Notes: generated by a model from the letters alone, not told the origin. 64,000 nucleotides of DNA from Yoonia tamlensis (GCF_900115105.1 NZ_FOYP01000001.1:1762097-1826096); one strand, 5' to 3'; shown: positions 18,639-29,193, counted from the first letter of the stretch. Program-made: numbers and translations.

Positions 18639-21200
18639 TTATGTGTCAGTTTTGTTGTTAACGCGCGCAGCAAGCGCCAGTTGTGCGGCAGTTAGTCGCG
18701 CAACGGGCACACGAAAAGGTGAACAGGACACATAGTCGAACTTGTGTTCGCGGCAAAACGCGATCGCCGTCCGGCTGCCCGCGTGTTCCCCGCAAATCGA
18801 CAGGGTCACATCCTTGCGCCCCTTACGCCCGCGCTCGGCCCCCATGGCCACCAGTTCACCGACACCTTCGACATCCAGCGTGTGAAACGGATCTTCGGCA
18901 TAGACGCCCTGCTGCACATAGGCCGACATGAACCGCCCAGCATCATCGCGCGACAAACCATAGGTCATTTGGGTCAAATCATTGGTACCAAAAGATAAAA
19001 ATGATGCGTGTTCCGCAATATCTTCGGCACGCAAGGCCGCGCGCGGTGTTTCCACCATCACCCCGAGCCGGTAATCGAGCGCCGATTTGCTTTTGCTAAG
19101 CACGGTATTGGCAACCGCATCGACGCGGGCCTTAACCAGTTCGACCTCGCGCATCGCGCTAACGAGCGGGATCATGATTTCGGCGGAAATGGCAACACCC
19201 GCTTCGCCGACGGCGACCATCGCTTCAAAGATGGCCTGCGCCTGCATGTCGTAAATCTCGGGGATCGCGATCCCCAGCCGTACGCCACGCATCCCCAGCA
19301 TCGGGTTATATTCAGACAGCGCATGCACGCGATCCGTCACATCCGACAGCGGCAGCGCAAGCTGCTCGGCCAGATCACGCAGCCCCGCCTTGTCCGAAGG
19401 CAAGAATTCATGCAGCGGCGGGTCAAACAGGCGCACGCAAACGCTTTTGCCGGCCATGATGGTAAAGAGCGATATAAAATCGTCACGCTGCATCGGCAAC
19501 AGCCGCTCAAGCACCGCGCGCCGGTCGTCAGAGCTTTCGGCAAAAATCATTTCCCGCATCACGCCCAAACGATCGCCGTCAAAGAACATATGTTCCGTGC
19601 GGCAAAGTCCGATACCTTCGGCGGCAAAATTCTGGGCCGCTTGGGCATCGGCGGGGGTATCCGCATTTGCGCGCACCCCGATATCACGAAACTCGTCCGC
19701 CCATTCCAGCAGGGTTTGAAACGCGCCATCAAGTGCGGCCTCGAGCATCGCGGGCGCGCCTGCCAGCACCTGACCGGTCGTGCCGTCCACCGTAATCACA
19801 TCGCCCACGGCAAATTTGCGCCCGTCCGGCCCGCTGATTTCGGATTTCTTGCGATCAATTGTCAGATCAAACGCCCCCACGACACAGGGCAGACCCAAGC
19901 CCCGCCCGATCACCGCGGCATGGCTGGTGACACCGCCGCGCATGGTTAATACGGCTTGGGCGGCATGCATACCGCGAATATCTTCGGGGGTGGTTTCACG
20001 GCGCACAAGCACACAAGGCTCTCCGCGCGCGGCACTTGCCTGCGCTTCGGCGGCGGTCAGCACAATACGGCCCGACGCAGCACCGGGGCTAGCGGCAATA
20101 CCGCGCACGATAAGATCGCGTTTGGCCTTCGGGTCCACCTGACGGTGCAGCAATTCGGACAGGGCCGCAGGTTCGACCCGCATCACGGCTTCTTCGCGCG
20201 GAATGATCCCGTCATTAGCCAAAGCCACGGCAATCCGGACCGTTGCACGCGATGACCGCTGCACGCGAATACCGTCAAGAATATGCAAGACACCGCTTTC
20301 CATGGTGAATTTGATCTGCATTTCCTCGCGCAACTTACGCCGGATCAGCGCGCCATATTCGATCAGCTCGGCAAAGGCTTCTGGGCATTGTTCCTCGAAC
20401 GAAGGACCACGATCATCGCGCGTCAAATAGATCGCACCGGCGACATCCTGAATACGTTCGCGCCCTTGGCTTTGGTTCACGTAGCGGCCGACAATTTTGG
20501 GCAGTCCGGAATTGGCGTCAACAAATTCGATCACGCCGGTGCCACAATCGCCCTGCCCCACGCCCAGCGCCATACGCTGCACAACGAGCCCAAGCCCCGC
20601 GTCAACCGGCGCGCCTTTGGCCTGCCGCAAAAGCCGCGCAGTGGTGCCATCCCATGCCCGCGCCATGGACCGCAAAACTTCGCCCAACTGCACTTTGGCC
20701 TGTTGGGGAAAGGGTTCGTCTGTCTCGAATTCATAGGTTGCCAGCATTGCGTGCAGGCTTTCTACGGTGGCCACATCGGGCAGATAGAATTCATCCGGAT
20801 CCAGACGCGCAACATGGATCGCATAGGATTGCACAAACCGCATGTAAATTGCGGTTGCCGCCGTGACGCCGATGTCTTTGCATAACTGCGCATAACGCGC
20901 GTCATTCATGCCAACATTCAGTACCGCACTAGGCCCGCCCCAATCGGGGTTCAGGCTGGACGGGCGCACCGACAAGAGCGGCTGATCCCCGAACGGGGCC
21001 ATCAGCGCCTCCATATCGGGCATTTGCCCGTGGGCAATTCCGTTCACCGCCCCGAACGACAGCGCCACGGTCGTGGGCACCGGCATTTCCAGACGGATCA
21101 GCCGTTGCAGGCATTTCGCGCGCCCCCCATGCACACCTGCCGACATCGGTGCCGTCGGCGTGATCAGGGTGAGTGGCTGTATATCCGTCATTTGCTGCAC
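18639..21200 (-). CDS. ppdK: Pyruvate phosphate dikinase, divergent
   Basis: An 853-residue three-domain enzyme of the PPDK type, interconverting pyruvate, ATP and phosphate with PEP, AMP and diphosphate. The phosphohistidine domain has RGGVTSHAAVIGRGLGLPCVVG. The PEP/pyruvate barrel has GLCRTEHMFFD, LGMRGVRLGI, LSFGTNDLTQMTYG, CGEHAGSR and YVSCSPFRVPVARL. The ATP-grasp end is unusual: the family GGKG is GGRA (residues 25-28), and the usual SVRSGA...MPGMMDT element reads SVRPSSLNPDWGGP. The GTG at 21200 is chosen because GGAGG (21210-21214) lies nine bases away; the in-frame ATG at 21191 is too far. Whether it is a true PPDK or a PEP-utilising relative needs biochemistry. Confidence 0.85.
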   Translation of the reverse strand: MQQMTDIQPLTLITPTAPMSAGVHGGRAKCLQRLIRLEMPVPTTVALSFGAVNGIAHGQMPDMEALMAPFGDQPLLSVRPSSLNPDWGGPSAVLNVGMNDARYAQLCKDIGVTAATAIYMRFVQSYAIHVARLDPDEFYLPDVATVESLHAMLATYEFETDEPFPQQAKVQLGEVLRSMARAWDGTTARLLRQAKGAPVDAGLGLVVQRMALGVGQGDCGTGVIEFVDANSGLPKIVGRYVNQSQGRERIQDVAGAIYLTRDDRGPSFEEQCPEAFAELIEYGALIRRKLREEMQIKFTMESGVLHILDGIRVQRSSRATVRIAVALANDGIIPREEAVMRVEPAALSELLHRQVDPKAKRDLIVRGIAASPGAASGRIVLTAAEAQASAARGEPCVLVRRETTPEDIRGMHAAQAVLTMRGGVTSHAAVIGRGLGLPCVVGAFDLTIDRKKSEISGPDGRKFAVGDVITVDGTTGQVLAGAPAMLEAALDGAFQTLLEWADEFRDIGVRANADTPADAQAAQNFAAEGIGLCRTEHMFFDGDRLGVMREMIFAESSDDRRAVLERLLPMQRDDFISLFTIMAGKSVCVRLFDPPLHEFLPSDKAGLRDLAEQLALPLSDVTDRVHALSEYNPMLGMRGVRLGIAIPEIYDMQAQAIFEAMVAVGEAGVAISAEIMIPLVSAMREVELVKARVDAVANTVLSKSKSALDYRLGVMVETPRAALRAEDIAEHASFLSFGTNDLTQMTYGLSRDDAGRFMSAYVQQGVYAEDPFHTLDVEGVGELVAMGAERGRKGRKDVTLSICGEHAGSRTAIAFCREHKFDYVSCSPFRVPVARLTAAQLALAARVNNKTDT

Positions 21201-21279
21201 TGCGGCGCACCTCCATACTGTGGATGCAGCATAGAGGGTTGCCTACCGATTAAGCAAAGGAAACTTAAACGTTTTGTAA

Positions 21280-23397
21280 CTAACCTTCGATCTTGGTCAG
21301 ATCGGCAACCGAAAGACATAGATTGCGGATGCGCGACAAGAGGTTAAGCCGGTTGCGGCGCAGCACTTGGCTATCCGCATTGACCTGCACATCGGTAAAG
21401 AATGCATCAACAGCGGGCCGGATTGCCGCCATCGCGGCCATGGCAGTGCTGAAATCTTCAGCAGCCATCGCAGGGGCGATTTTTGCATCTGCGGCATCAA
21501 GGGCAGCAAACAGCGCCTTTTCGGCGTCGTCTTCGGCGAATTTGATGTCAGCGCCATAGGAATATTCAACACCGTCTTTTTCTTCGGCCTGCGTCAGAAT
21601 GTTATTGGCGCGCTTGAACCCTTGAATAAGGTTTTCACCATCATCCGTGGCCAGTGTTTCCGCCAAAGCCTCTGCCCGTTTAACCAACAACGTCAGATCA
21701 TCATTGCCCGGCATCGCAATGCAAGCGTCGATGATGTCGTGACGAATGCCTTTGTCTTTGAGGAAGACTTTCAGGCGGTCATGGAAGAACGAGAGGAGGT
21801 CAAAAGCGTTCGCAGAAATTGTTTCAGTCAGCGATCGATCTTTGTGTAAAGGGATTCCGACCATACTAAAGCGTTGCTGGCCGTGCCCGTCAATCGCAGC
21901 AGTTAAAGGAACTTTATTGCCATTTTCCAAAACCAATCGAATAACACCAAGCGCAGCCCTACGCAGCGCAAACGGGTCTTTTGACCCTGTCGGCTTTTCA
22001 TCAATCGCCCAGAACCCGGTCAGCGTGTCGACCTTATCGGCGAGCGCCACGGCCACGGATAAAGGTGCCGTTGGCACATCATCTGATGGACCAAGCGGGG
22101 AATAATGTTCTTGGCAAGCGGCGGCGACGGATGCGTCCAGCCCTGCTTCGGTTGCGTAGTAGCGGCCCATCAACCCTTGCAGTTCAGGGAATTCATAGAC
22201 CATTTCAGACGACAGATCGGCCTTGGCCACACGTGCGGCCTGTTCAGCCAAATCCGGGTCCGCGCCAACGGCTGGCGCGATTTCGCGCGCAAGTGCCGCG
22301 ATGCGCTCAATCCGGTCTTTCTGGCTGCCCAGTTTGTTGTGGAATGTGACGTTTGATAGGCCTTCCAGCCAAGGCTCCATCCCCGCCTTAGCCACGCGCA
22401 GATCATTTTCCCAAAAGAATTTTGCATCCGCCAAGCGGGCGAACAGCACCTTTTGGTTACCTGCAAGAATGGTCGCGCCATTGTCCGCTGTGACCATATT
22501 GGCGACGGTCACGAACCGTTCAATCCGGCCCGTTTTCGGGTTGCGCACGGAAAAGAACTTTTGGTGTTCTTTCATGGATGTTTGCAGCACCTCGGGCGGC
22601 AGCCCAAGGAAATCATCGGCGATCTGCCCCAGCAGGACAACGGGCCATTCAACCAGTCCTGCAACCTCTGCCAACAATCCGCGATCTTCGACCACCTCAA
22701 GCCCCAGCGCAAAGGCTTGGTTTGTGGCGTCATGCCAAATGAGTTCGGCGCGTTCATCGGCGCGCAGGATCACATTGGCGCGCTTCAGCTTTGCCTCGTA
22801 ATCGTCAAACCCGTTGACCGAAAACGCATCGGGCGCAAGAAAGCGGTGCCCGCGCGTCGTATTGCCCGCACTGATGCCGTCAATATCCAGCGGCACAACC
22901 TGCGCGCCGCCTTCGTCCGATAGGATACAAATAATCGAATGCAGCGGGCGCACCCATTTCAGCGGAGCGTCGCCCCAGCGCATGGATTTCGGCCAAGGGA
23001 AATTGCGGATCGTGTTGTCCAGCACTTCGGCAATGATATCGGCCGCCAAACGCCCCGGTTTTTCGATCACGGCAAAGTACACCTGACCTTTTTTGTCGTC
23101 GCGGATTTCAAGCGCGTCGCGTGTCACCCCTGCCCCGCGCAAGAACCCTTCGATCGCTTTATCAGGCGCGCCGACCTTTGGGCCTTTGCGTTCTTCGCGG
23201 GTGGCTTTGCTTTCTGCTGATAACCCGTCAAGCGACAGCGCAAGACGGCGCGGTGTCGAAAACGCCGCGGCACCCGCATAGGTCAATCCGGCCTCGACCA
23301 GACCATCCGTGACCAGTTTTTTCAGATCATCCGCCGCGCGCGTTTGCATACGGGCGGGAATTTCTTCGGAGAAAAGTTCAATCAGCAGATCAGGCAT
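21280..23397 (-). CDS. glyS: Glycyl-tRNA synthetase beta subunit
   Basis: A 705-residue beta chain of the tetrameric (alpha2beta2) bacterial glycyl-tRNA synthetase, which contributes tRNA binding. Family landmarks are the N-terminal [90 protein letters not shown], and the anticodon-binding C terminus ([22 protein letters not shown]). Full length. The ATG shares one base with the stop of the preceding membrane-protein gene, so glyQ, that gene and glyS form one coupled operon. The dikinase gene downstream is separated by about 80 bases. Confidence 0.97.
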   Translation of the reverse strand: MPDLLIELFSEEIPARMQTRAADDLKKLVTDGLVEAGLTYAGAAAFSTPRRLALSLDGLSAESKATREERKGPKVGAPDKAIEGFLRGAGVTRDALEIRDDKKGQVYFAVIEKPGRLAADIIAEVLDNTIRNFPWPKSMRWGDAPLKWVRPLHSIICILSDEGGAQVVPLDIDGISAGNTTRGHRFLAPDAFSVNGFDDYEAKLKRANVILRADERAELIWHDATNQAFALGLEVVEDRGLLAEVAGLVEWPVVLLGQIADDFLGLPPEVLQTSMKEHQKFFSVRNPKTGRIERFVTVANMVTADNGATILAGNQKVLFARLADAKFFWENDLRVAKAGMEPWLEGLSNVTFHNKLGSQKDRIERIAALAREIAPAVGADPDLAEQAARVAKADLSSEMVYEFPELQGLMGRYYATEAGLDASVAAACQEHYSPLGPSDDVPTAPLSVAVALADKVDTLTGFWAIDEKPTGSKDPFALRRAALGVIRLVLENGNKVPLTAAIDGHGQQRFSMVGIPLHKDRSLTETISANAFDLLSFFHDRLKVFLKDKGIRHDIIDACIAMPGNDDLTLLVKRAEALAETLATDDGENLIQGFKRANNILTQAEEKDGVEYSYGADIKFAEDDAEKALFAALDAADAKIAPAMAAEDFSTAMAAMAAIRPAVDAFFTDVQVNADSQVLRRNRLNLLSRIRNLCLSVADLTKIEG

Positions 23398-23921
23398 CAG
23401 TTCTGGCTTTCGGGTGGGCAGGTTTCGGGGGCTGGGTTTCCGTCAAAGACGACCTCGCCACATGCATTGATTTGGTGCCACGCATAGGCGCGGCCATCGG
23501 GGTAGACGGCAACAATGCGGTCGATCCCGTAGTGGATGTTTTCGGTTCCCAGAAACGCAATCGCATTTCCGGTTTCAAGGTCCGCGCCGATTTGTTCGGC
23601 GTCAAAGCAATCAAACCAATCGGGTGCGATGCGCGGCTCTGCTTCGTCGACAATGACATAGGTTTCGGTCAGCATGGCCTGGCTTAACACGGTGGTAAAA
23701 CAGGCGCGGTAGCGGATCGGGCTGCTGTCGGAATCGATGGCGTCAAAGCTGTCATAGATGATCGGCTCTGCCTCTCCGGTCACGACAGAGGTCAGTTCGA
23801 CCTGCGCGTCTGCCGCGTCAACTTCGACGTAATAAGCGTAAACCTGAAGGTAATAAAGCGCGGCACCTGCGATCAAAGCTGACATGACAATCCCCACAAT
23901 TGCGATACGGACCCCCGACAT
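23397..23921 (-). CDS. Small membrane-anchored protein within glyQS (DUF6446-like)
   Basis: A 174-residue protein with an N-terminal membrane segment ([20 protein letters not shown]) and a likely periplasmic domain of about 145 residues. Its four cysteines (in YRACFTT, WFDCFDA, INACGEV and PETCPPE) suggest disulfides. I associate the family with DUF6446 of Rhodobacterales, without certainty. Function is unknown. The ATG at 23921 overlaps the glyQ stop (ATGA) and its stop overlaps the glyS start, so all three are translationally coupled. Being between the two subunits of an essential enzyme implies co-expression, not a shared function. Confidence 0.75.
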   Translation of the reverse strand: MSGVRIAIVGIVMSALIAGAALYYLQVYAYYVEVDAADAQVELTSVVTGEAEPIIYDSFDAIDSDSSPIRYRACFTTVLSQAMLTETYVIVDEAEPRIAPDWFDCFDAEQIGADLETGNAIAFLGTENIHYGIDRIVAVYPDGRAYAWHQINACGEVVFDGNPAPETCPPESQN

Positions 23922-24841
23922 CAGGCCGCGGCCCCGGCGGCACCGGTTTGCATAAACGCGTCGGCGCATTGTTTGGCCAGCGCGCGCACGCGTCCGATAT
24001 AGGCTTGGCGTTCGGTGACCGAAATCACGCCGCGCGCGTCAAGCAGGTTGAACAAATGGCTGGCCTTGATGCATTGGTCATAGGCGGGGTGCGCCATGAT
24101 GATGCGTTTGCCGGTTTTGGGGTCTTGGGCAGGTTGTTCAAGGATACGTTGGCATTCGGCTTCGGCGTCTTTGAAGTGCTGCAGCAGGATATCGGTGTCG
24201 GCCACGTCAAAATTCCAGCGCGCGTATTCTTCTTCGGTCTGTTTGAACACATCGCGGTAGGTCAGCGGGTTTGGCGCGTCGGGATCGTTGAACGGCATGT
24301 CCATCACATGATCCACGCCCAGAATATACATCGCCAGACGTTCCAGCCCGTAAGTCAATTCGCCGGACACAGGTTTGCAGTCATAGCCGCCAACCTGTTG
24401 GAAATAGGTGAATTGCGAGACTTCCATCCCATCGCACCAGACTTCCCAGCCGAGGCCCCACGCGCCCAATGTCGGGCTTTCCCAGTCGTCTTCGACAAAG
24501 CGGATGTCATGCAGGGATGCATCAACCCCAATCGCCTTGAGCGAGCCAAGATAGAGTTCCTGCAAATCCGGCGGGCTTGGTTTGATCAGGACCTGATATT
24601 GGTAATAATGCTGCAAACGGTTCGGGTTTTCGCCGTAACGCCCATCTGTCGGGCGCCGTGAAGGCTGCACATAGGCGGCGGCCCATGCTTTGGACCCAAG
24701 CGCACGCAGGGTTGTGGCCGGATGGAACGTGCCCGCGCCGACTTCCATGTCGTAGGGTTGCAAGATGGCACAGCCCTTGCTGGCCCAATAAGTCTGAAGC
24801 CGCAGGATAATGTCCTGAAAACTGCGTGGTTTGTCTGCCAT
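23921..24841 (-). CDS. glyQ: Glycyl-tRNA synthetase alpha subunit
   Basis: A 306-residue catalytic alpha chain of bacterial-type glycyl-tRNA synthetase. It begins [20 protein letters not shown] with the class-II motif regions [55 protein letters not shown] and [22 protein letters not shown]. The alpha subunit binds glycine, ATP and the acceptor end; GlyS supplies the rest of the tRNA contacts. First gene of the glyQ-membrane protein-glyS operon. A gap of about 180 bases separates it from the divergent gene at 25020. Confidence 0.97.
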   Translation of the reverse strand: MADKPRSFQDIILRLQTYWASKGCAILQPYDMEVGAGTFHPATTLRALGSKAWAAAYVQPSRRPTDGRYGENPNRLQHYYQYQVLIKPSPPDLQELYLGSLKAIGVDASLHDIRFVEDDWESPTLGAWGLGWEVWCDGMEVSQFTYFQQVGGYDCKPVSGELTYGLERLAMYILGVDHVMDMPFNDPDAPNPLTYRDVFKQTEEEYARWNFDVADTDILLQHFKDAEAECQRILEQPAQDPKTGKRIIMAHPAYDQCIKASHLFNLLDARGVISVTERQAYIGRVRALAKQCADAFMQTGAAGAAA

Positions 24842-25019
24842 GGTGCCCCTCGTCTACAATCATGCGTTCAATAGGCTGCTGCGCCCAAAGGGTCAATTGG
24901 GCAACGGGTTGCAAGAAAAAGTCATAATTGTGTAAAAACTGTGGCAACACGTCTTGCACCGAACATGATCCCACGCCAGTCATGGGGTATTGGTTCCAAA
25001 ATTTGCCTGCGGAGTAGAA

Positions 25020-26747
25020 ATGATCAAAGTAATTATTGCATTTGTGCTATTCAGCGTTTCAGCGGTTTCCGCGACAGCACAAGACAATTTTTGGGTTCAG
25101 GTCGAAGCCCAGACATCGTTGACCGGCGCGCAGGACCGCGCCCGCGATTATGCGGGCACGCTTGACAGTGTGCATGGATATTATCTGGGCAACGGCTTTT
25201 ATGGCATCTTTATCGGCCCCTATTCCGAAACCAATGCTGAAACCGCGCTGCAAACATTGCTCAGCCTTGGCGTGATTCCTTCAGACAGTTTTGTAAAAGA
25301 AGGAAGCCGGTTCCAACAGCAATTCTGGCCAATCGGCGGGCGCACGGTCCAGTCGGTGCAAACCACGGCTGACACGCAACCGACCCCAACGGATACGGCT
25401 GTTGCGATTGCCGCCCCTGCCGATGAAACCGTCGCCGAAGCCCGCGCGAGCGAGGCCGCACTTGACCGCCCCGCCAAGGAAGACTTGCAAATCGCGCTGC
25501 GCTGGGCGGGTCATTACGATGCGGCAATCGACGGTTCATTCGGGCGTGGTACCCGCGCGGCAATGGAAGCATGGCAAATTGCCAACGGCGAAGAACCGAC
25601 AGGTGTTTTAACCACGCGCCAGCGCGCCAGATTGCTTGAACAATATGACAGCATTCTCGAAGGAACCGATTTGCGTCTAGTGCGCGATGACGCCTCTGGC
25701 ATCCAGATGCAAATCCCGACAGGGCTTGTGGCATTTACCGAATATAAACCGCCTTTCGTGCGCTTTGACCCCAGTGCTGATGAACCGCATGCGCAAGTCT
25801 TGTTTATTTCGCAAACCGGCGACGCGGGCCGGCTTGTCGGGCTCTACGAGATCATGCAGGTGCTTGACATCGTGCCCACCGAAGGCCCGCGCAATCTGAC
25901 CAGCACAGGGTTTGAAATCGAAGGCATCGACACTGAGCGCCATTCTTACACATCGGTCACGCTGGAAGGTAACGATATCAAGGGGTTCACGCTTGTCTGG
26001 CCTGCGGGCGATGACGCGCGCCGCATCCGCGTTCTTGAGATCATGAAAGACAGCTTTGAACGGCTGGACGGCACGCTTGATCCGGCGATTGCCCCCCCGG
26101 GCGAAGACCAATCCATTGATCTGGTTTCAGGTCTGACCGTGCGCCAGCCCAAGCTTTCACGTTCGGGGTTCTATGTCTCTGACGACGGGGTAGTCGTCAC
26201 CACAGACGAGGCGGTCGCGCAATGCGCGCAGATCACCGTGGACCGCGATACCGATGCAGAACTGATTGCAATGGATGCCGACCTTGGCATCGCGCTGTTG
26301 CGCCCGACCTCGGCGATCACGCCACATGGCACCGCCGCGTTCCAAACCGGCACCCCGCGTCTGCAGGATCAGATTGTTGTCGGCGGCTACCCCTATAGCG
26401 GCGCACTTAGCGCGCCAACGCTCACCTTCGGGCAGGTCGTTGATATCCGCAGCCTGACCGGCGACGACCGCCTTGTGCGCCTGTCGATTTTGCCGCAACC
26501 CAGCGATGCTGGCGGTCCGGTGTTCGATAAATACGGCGCTGTCATTGGCATGCTCTTGCCACGGATCGACGGCAATTCGCAGGTGCTCCCGCCCGAGGTC
26601 AATTTTTCCGCAGATGCGGCGCAAATCATGGCACTGCTCGAGACCAACGCAGTTTCAGCGCAGGTCAGCACAGACCTGACCGAAGTCGGCCCCGTACAAA
26701 TGACCCGCCACGCGGCAGATATCACTGTTTTGGTCAGCTGCTGGTAA
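25020..26747 (+). CDS. Secreted SPOR-like/PG-binding pseudoprotease
   Basis: A 575-residue exported protein. Residues 1-21 are a signal peptide. About 22-100 look SPOR-like (NFWVQVEAQTSLTGAQDRA...GNGFYGIFIGPYS). About 150-210 form a PG_binding_1 domain (LQIALRWAGHYDAAIDGSFG). 211-360 is an unassigned domain. About 370-545 is a trypsin/HtrA-like fold. In that fold all three triad positions are replaced: Glu397 for His (VVVTTDEAVA), Gly423 for Asp (DADLGIALL) and Ala497 for Ser (PSDAGGPVF). It therefore probably binds peptidoglycan or a peptide in the periplasm without proteolysis. The ATG at 25020 follows GCGGAG. It converges directly on trkH with no gap. Confidence 0.82.
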   Translation: MIKVIIAFVLFSVSAVSATAQDNFWVQVEAQTSLTGAQDRARDYAGTLDSVHGYYLGNGFYGIFIGPYSETNAETALQTLLSLGVIPSDSFVKEGSRFQQQFWPIGGRTVQSVQTTADTQPTPTDTAVAIAAPADETVAEARASEAALDRPAKEDLQIALRWAGHYDAAIDGSFGRGTRAAMEAWQIANGEEPTGVLTTRQRARLLEQYDSILEGTDLRLVRDDASGIQMQIPTGLVAFTEYKPPFVRFDPSADEPHAQVLFISQTGDAGRLVGLYEIMQVLDIVPTEGPRNLTSTGFEIEGIDTERHSYTSVTLEGNDIKGFTLVWPAGDDARRIRVLEIMKDSFERLDGTLDPAIAPPGEDQSIDLVSGLTVRQPKLSRSGFYVSDDGVVVTTDEAVAQCAQITVDRDTDAELIAMDADLGIALLRPTSAITPHGTAAFQTGTPRLQDQIVVGGYPYSGALSAPTLTFGQVVDIRSLTGDDRLVRLSILPQPSDAGGPVFDKYGAVIGMLLPRIDGNSQVLPPEVNFSADAAQIMALLETNAVSAQVSTDLTEVGPVQMTRHAADITVLVSCW

Positions 26748-28196
26748 TCAGTTTTTCCAGAACTTGATCGAAAGAATGGTCAGCACGACCATAATCTCGA
26801 GCCGCCCCACAAACATCGCAATGGACAATATCCATTTTGCGCTGTCGTTGATGTGCACAAAATTGCCGGCGGGCCCGATTTCAGAGCCAAGCCCCGGACC
26901 GATATTTGCAATTGCCGTCGCGGCACCTGAAATCGACGTGATAAAATCAAGTCCAGTTAGCGCAAGCAGCGTGGCAGTAACCCCCAAAAGCAATACAAAA
27001 GCCACAAAAAACGCCATAACAGAGTTCATGACATCTTCGCTGATGGCGCGCCCTTCAAACCGCGGCGTGAATATGCCGTGCGGTGAATGGATCTGACGGA
27101 TATGAGATTTGATCGACGCAAAAAGGATCTGGTAGCGAAAAACCTTGACCGAACAGGCCGTCGACCCCGCGCAGCCGCCAATCAGGCCGACAAAAAAGAA
27201 TAGAACCACGGGAAAAGTGCCCCAAGTCATATAGTCCGCGCTTGAATAGCCGGTGCCGGACATCACCGAAACAACGTTGAACAGCGCTTCACGAAATGCG
27301 ATTTCGGTAAATGTGCCTTCGCGCCCCCAAACCCAAGCCGTTGTGAGCAGCACGCAAACGCTGATAACCGATAGAAAAGCACGTATCTGGCTATCGCGCA
27401 TCAGCGGCTGCGCAGTGCCTGCCATCAGTTGCACAAAGCGCACGAATGGCAGCGCCGCGAGGATCATGAACACGGTTGCAATATAGTGCGCTGCGGCACC
27501 AAAGCCACCGAACGAACTATCGTAGTTGGCCATCCCTCCTGTCGAAACAGTTGTCATCGCATGGACCATTGCATCAAACGGTTCCATTCCGGCGAACCCA
27601 TAAGCCAACCCGCACGCAACGGTTAACCCGATATAGATGACAGAAATACGGCTCGCAATTTCACCTGCGCGCGGCAAGATTTTCCCCATTGTATCAAAGG
27701 CTTCTGACCGGAAAATTTGCATACCCCCAACCCGCAGTTCGGGCAGGAATACCATTGCGACAACGATGATCCCGACACCGCCCAACCATTGTAGGATTCC
27801 GCGCCAAAGCTTGAGCCCGTCAGGCAACGCATCAAGCCCTTCAAAGGTTGTGGACCCTGTTGTCGTCAGCCCTGACATCGCCTCGAAAAACGCGTCTGTA
27901 AAGCTGGCTTCGGGCACGCCCAACATGAAGGGCAAAGCGCCAAAAATCGGCAAGGTCAACCAGACCAGCGATGTCAGCAAGAATGTCTGGCGCAGCGACA
28001 ACCCTTCCCCGACCCCGTTGGCACAGGCCATGGCCATCACGCCGCCGGTCAGGATTGTAATGATCGCGCATTCAAAAAACACCGACCAATGCCCGTTTTG
28101 CGCCACCAGATCCGCAGCTAGTGCAGCAAGCATGGTCACACCAAGTGCGGCAACCAGCAGCCCGACAACATATCCAATGGGTCGAAAATCAATCAT
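26748..28196 (-). CDS. trkH: Trk/Ktr potassium uptake membrane subunit
   Basis: A 482-residue inner-membrane protein of the TrkH family, the pore subunit that works with cytoplasmic TrkA. Four pore-loop repeats are visible: SGLTTTGSTTF, STGGMANYDSS, SGTGYSSADY and ATAIANIGPGLGSE, separated by paired helices. Each has the glycine of the potassium-selectivity loop, the first with Ser/Thr variation typical of the family. The ATG at 28196 (MIDFRPIGYVVG) is chosen because the first helix begins there. No trkA is adjacent. Its stop codon abuts the stop of the convergent pseudoprotease gene. Confidence 0.94.
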   Translation of the reverse strand: MIDFRPIGYVVGLLVAALGVTMLAALAADLVAQNGHWSVFFECAIITILTGGVMAMACANGVGEGLSLRQTFLLTSLVWLTLPIFGALPFMLGVPEASFTDAFFEAMSGLTTTGSTTFEGLDALPDGLKLWRGILQWLGGVGIIVVAMVFLPELRVGGMQIFRSEAFDTMGKILPRAGEIASRISVIYIGLTVACGLAYGFAGMEPFDAMVHAMTTVSTGGMANYDSSFGGFGAAAHYIATVFMILAALPFVRFVQLMAGTAQPLMRDSQIRAFLSVISVCVLLTTAWVWGREGTFTEIAFREALFNVVSVMSGTGYSSADYMTWGTFPVVLFFFVGLIGGCAGSTACSVKVFRYQILFASIKSHIRQIHSPHGIFTPRFEGRAISEDVMNSVMAFFVAFVLLLGVTATLLALTGLDFITSISGAATAIANIGPGLGSEIGPAGNFVHINDSAKWILSIAMFVGRLEIMVVLTILSIKFWKN

Positions 28197-28303
28197 AATG
28201 CAGCGTTGGACTGACGCGGCTTGCGTGTCAAGAATAGGTCGCAAAATGACAGGCAAACGCTGTCGCTTGGCCCGCGCAAGATGGGTTGACGCAACAGCTT
28301 TGC

Positions 28304-29068
28304 CTAAATTGCCATCGGCACCGGACGCGCGGCCCAATCACGACAGGCCGCGCCAAAGGCTTCGAACAAGGGGCGCGAAACCGGATCATCACCCGCATTC
28401 CATTCAGGATGCCATTGCACCGACAGGGTGAACCCAGGCGCATCGGCGATGTAGATCGCTTCGGGGGTGCCGTCGGGTGCATGCCCGTCGATAATCACGC
28501 GCGCACCGGGCTGCTTGATCCCCTGACCGTGCAGCGTATTTGTCATCACCTCTTGCGTACCCAGCAATGCGCGAAACGGGCCGTCGTGGGTGAATGCAAC
28601 CTTATGGCGGAGCGCAAATTTCTCCTCCAACGTCCCGTCTGGGGGCATGCGGTGATTATCGCGGCCCGGCAGATCGCGGATTTCGGGATAAAGTGTGCCG
28701 CCCATGGCAACGTTAACCTCTTGAAAGCCGCGACAAATTCCCATGATTGGCTGTCCGCGTTCAACACAGGCGCGGATCAAGGGCAAGGCGATCCCGTCGC
28801 GCGCACGGTCAAACAGCCCATGCGCGGGGGTTTCTGGTTCGCCGTATTCTTCGGGATGCACATTGGGCCGCCCGCCGGTAAACAAAAAACCGTCGCAACG
28901 CGCCATCAGTGCTTCAAGACAGACCATCCCCGCGCCCGCGGGTACGATCAAAGGCAACCCTTGCGCCACATCCGCGACAGCCCGCACATTCATTTCAGCG
29001 GCTGCATATGCAAGATATTCATCATTGATCATATGGCTGTTGCCGATAATTCCGATCACTGGTTTCAT
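28304..29068 (-). CDS. Gamma-glutamyl-GABA hydrolase-like peptidase C26
   Basis: A 254-residue class-I glutamine-amidotransferase-like hydrolase of the PuuD/peptidase C26 family. The nucleophile Cys is in PIMGICRGFQEVNVAMGGTL, and the His and Glu of the triad are in LSVQWHPEWN. The N terminus MKPVIGIIGNSHM is typical. Relatives hydrolyse gamma-glutamyl-GABA in putrescine breakdown or other gamma-glutamyl amides. No other puu genes are adjacent, so the substrate is open. It is upstream of trkH on the same strand with a gap of about 107 bases. The ATG at 29068 begins the conserved domain. Confidence 0.88.
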   Translation of the reverse strand: MKPVIGIIGNSHMINDEYLAYAAAEMNVRAVADVAQGLPLIVPAGAGMVCLEALMARCDGFLFTGGRPNVHPEEYGEPETPAHGLFDRARDGIALPLIRACVERGQPIMGICRGFQEVNVAMGGTLYPEIRDLPGRDNHRMPPDGTLEEKFALRHKVAFTHDGPFRALLGTQEVMTNTLHGQGIKQPGARVIIDGHAPDGTPEAIYIADAPGFTLSVQWHPEWNAGDDPVSRPLFEAFGAACRDWAARPVPMAI

Positions 29069-29193
29069 GACGCCTGCCCCTTCTTTCAGGGATTCAATAC
29101 CGCGCCCGTCAAAGCAACAAAAGAGGTTTGCGCGCACAACCGGCCCGTCCGAAATGCACAGCCAACCCTTTGGGCAGCCATCCGCAGAAATGC

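Noticed and set aside
21250-21269. TTAA...TTAA pair between the dikinase and glyS genes
   Set aside because: The spacer is 11 bases, not 7.
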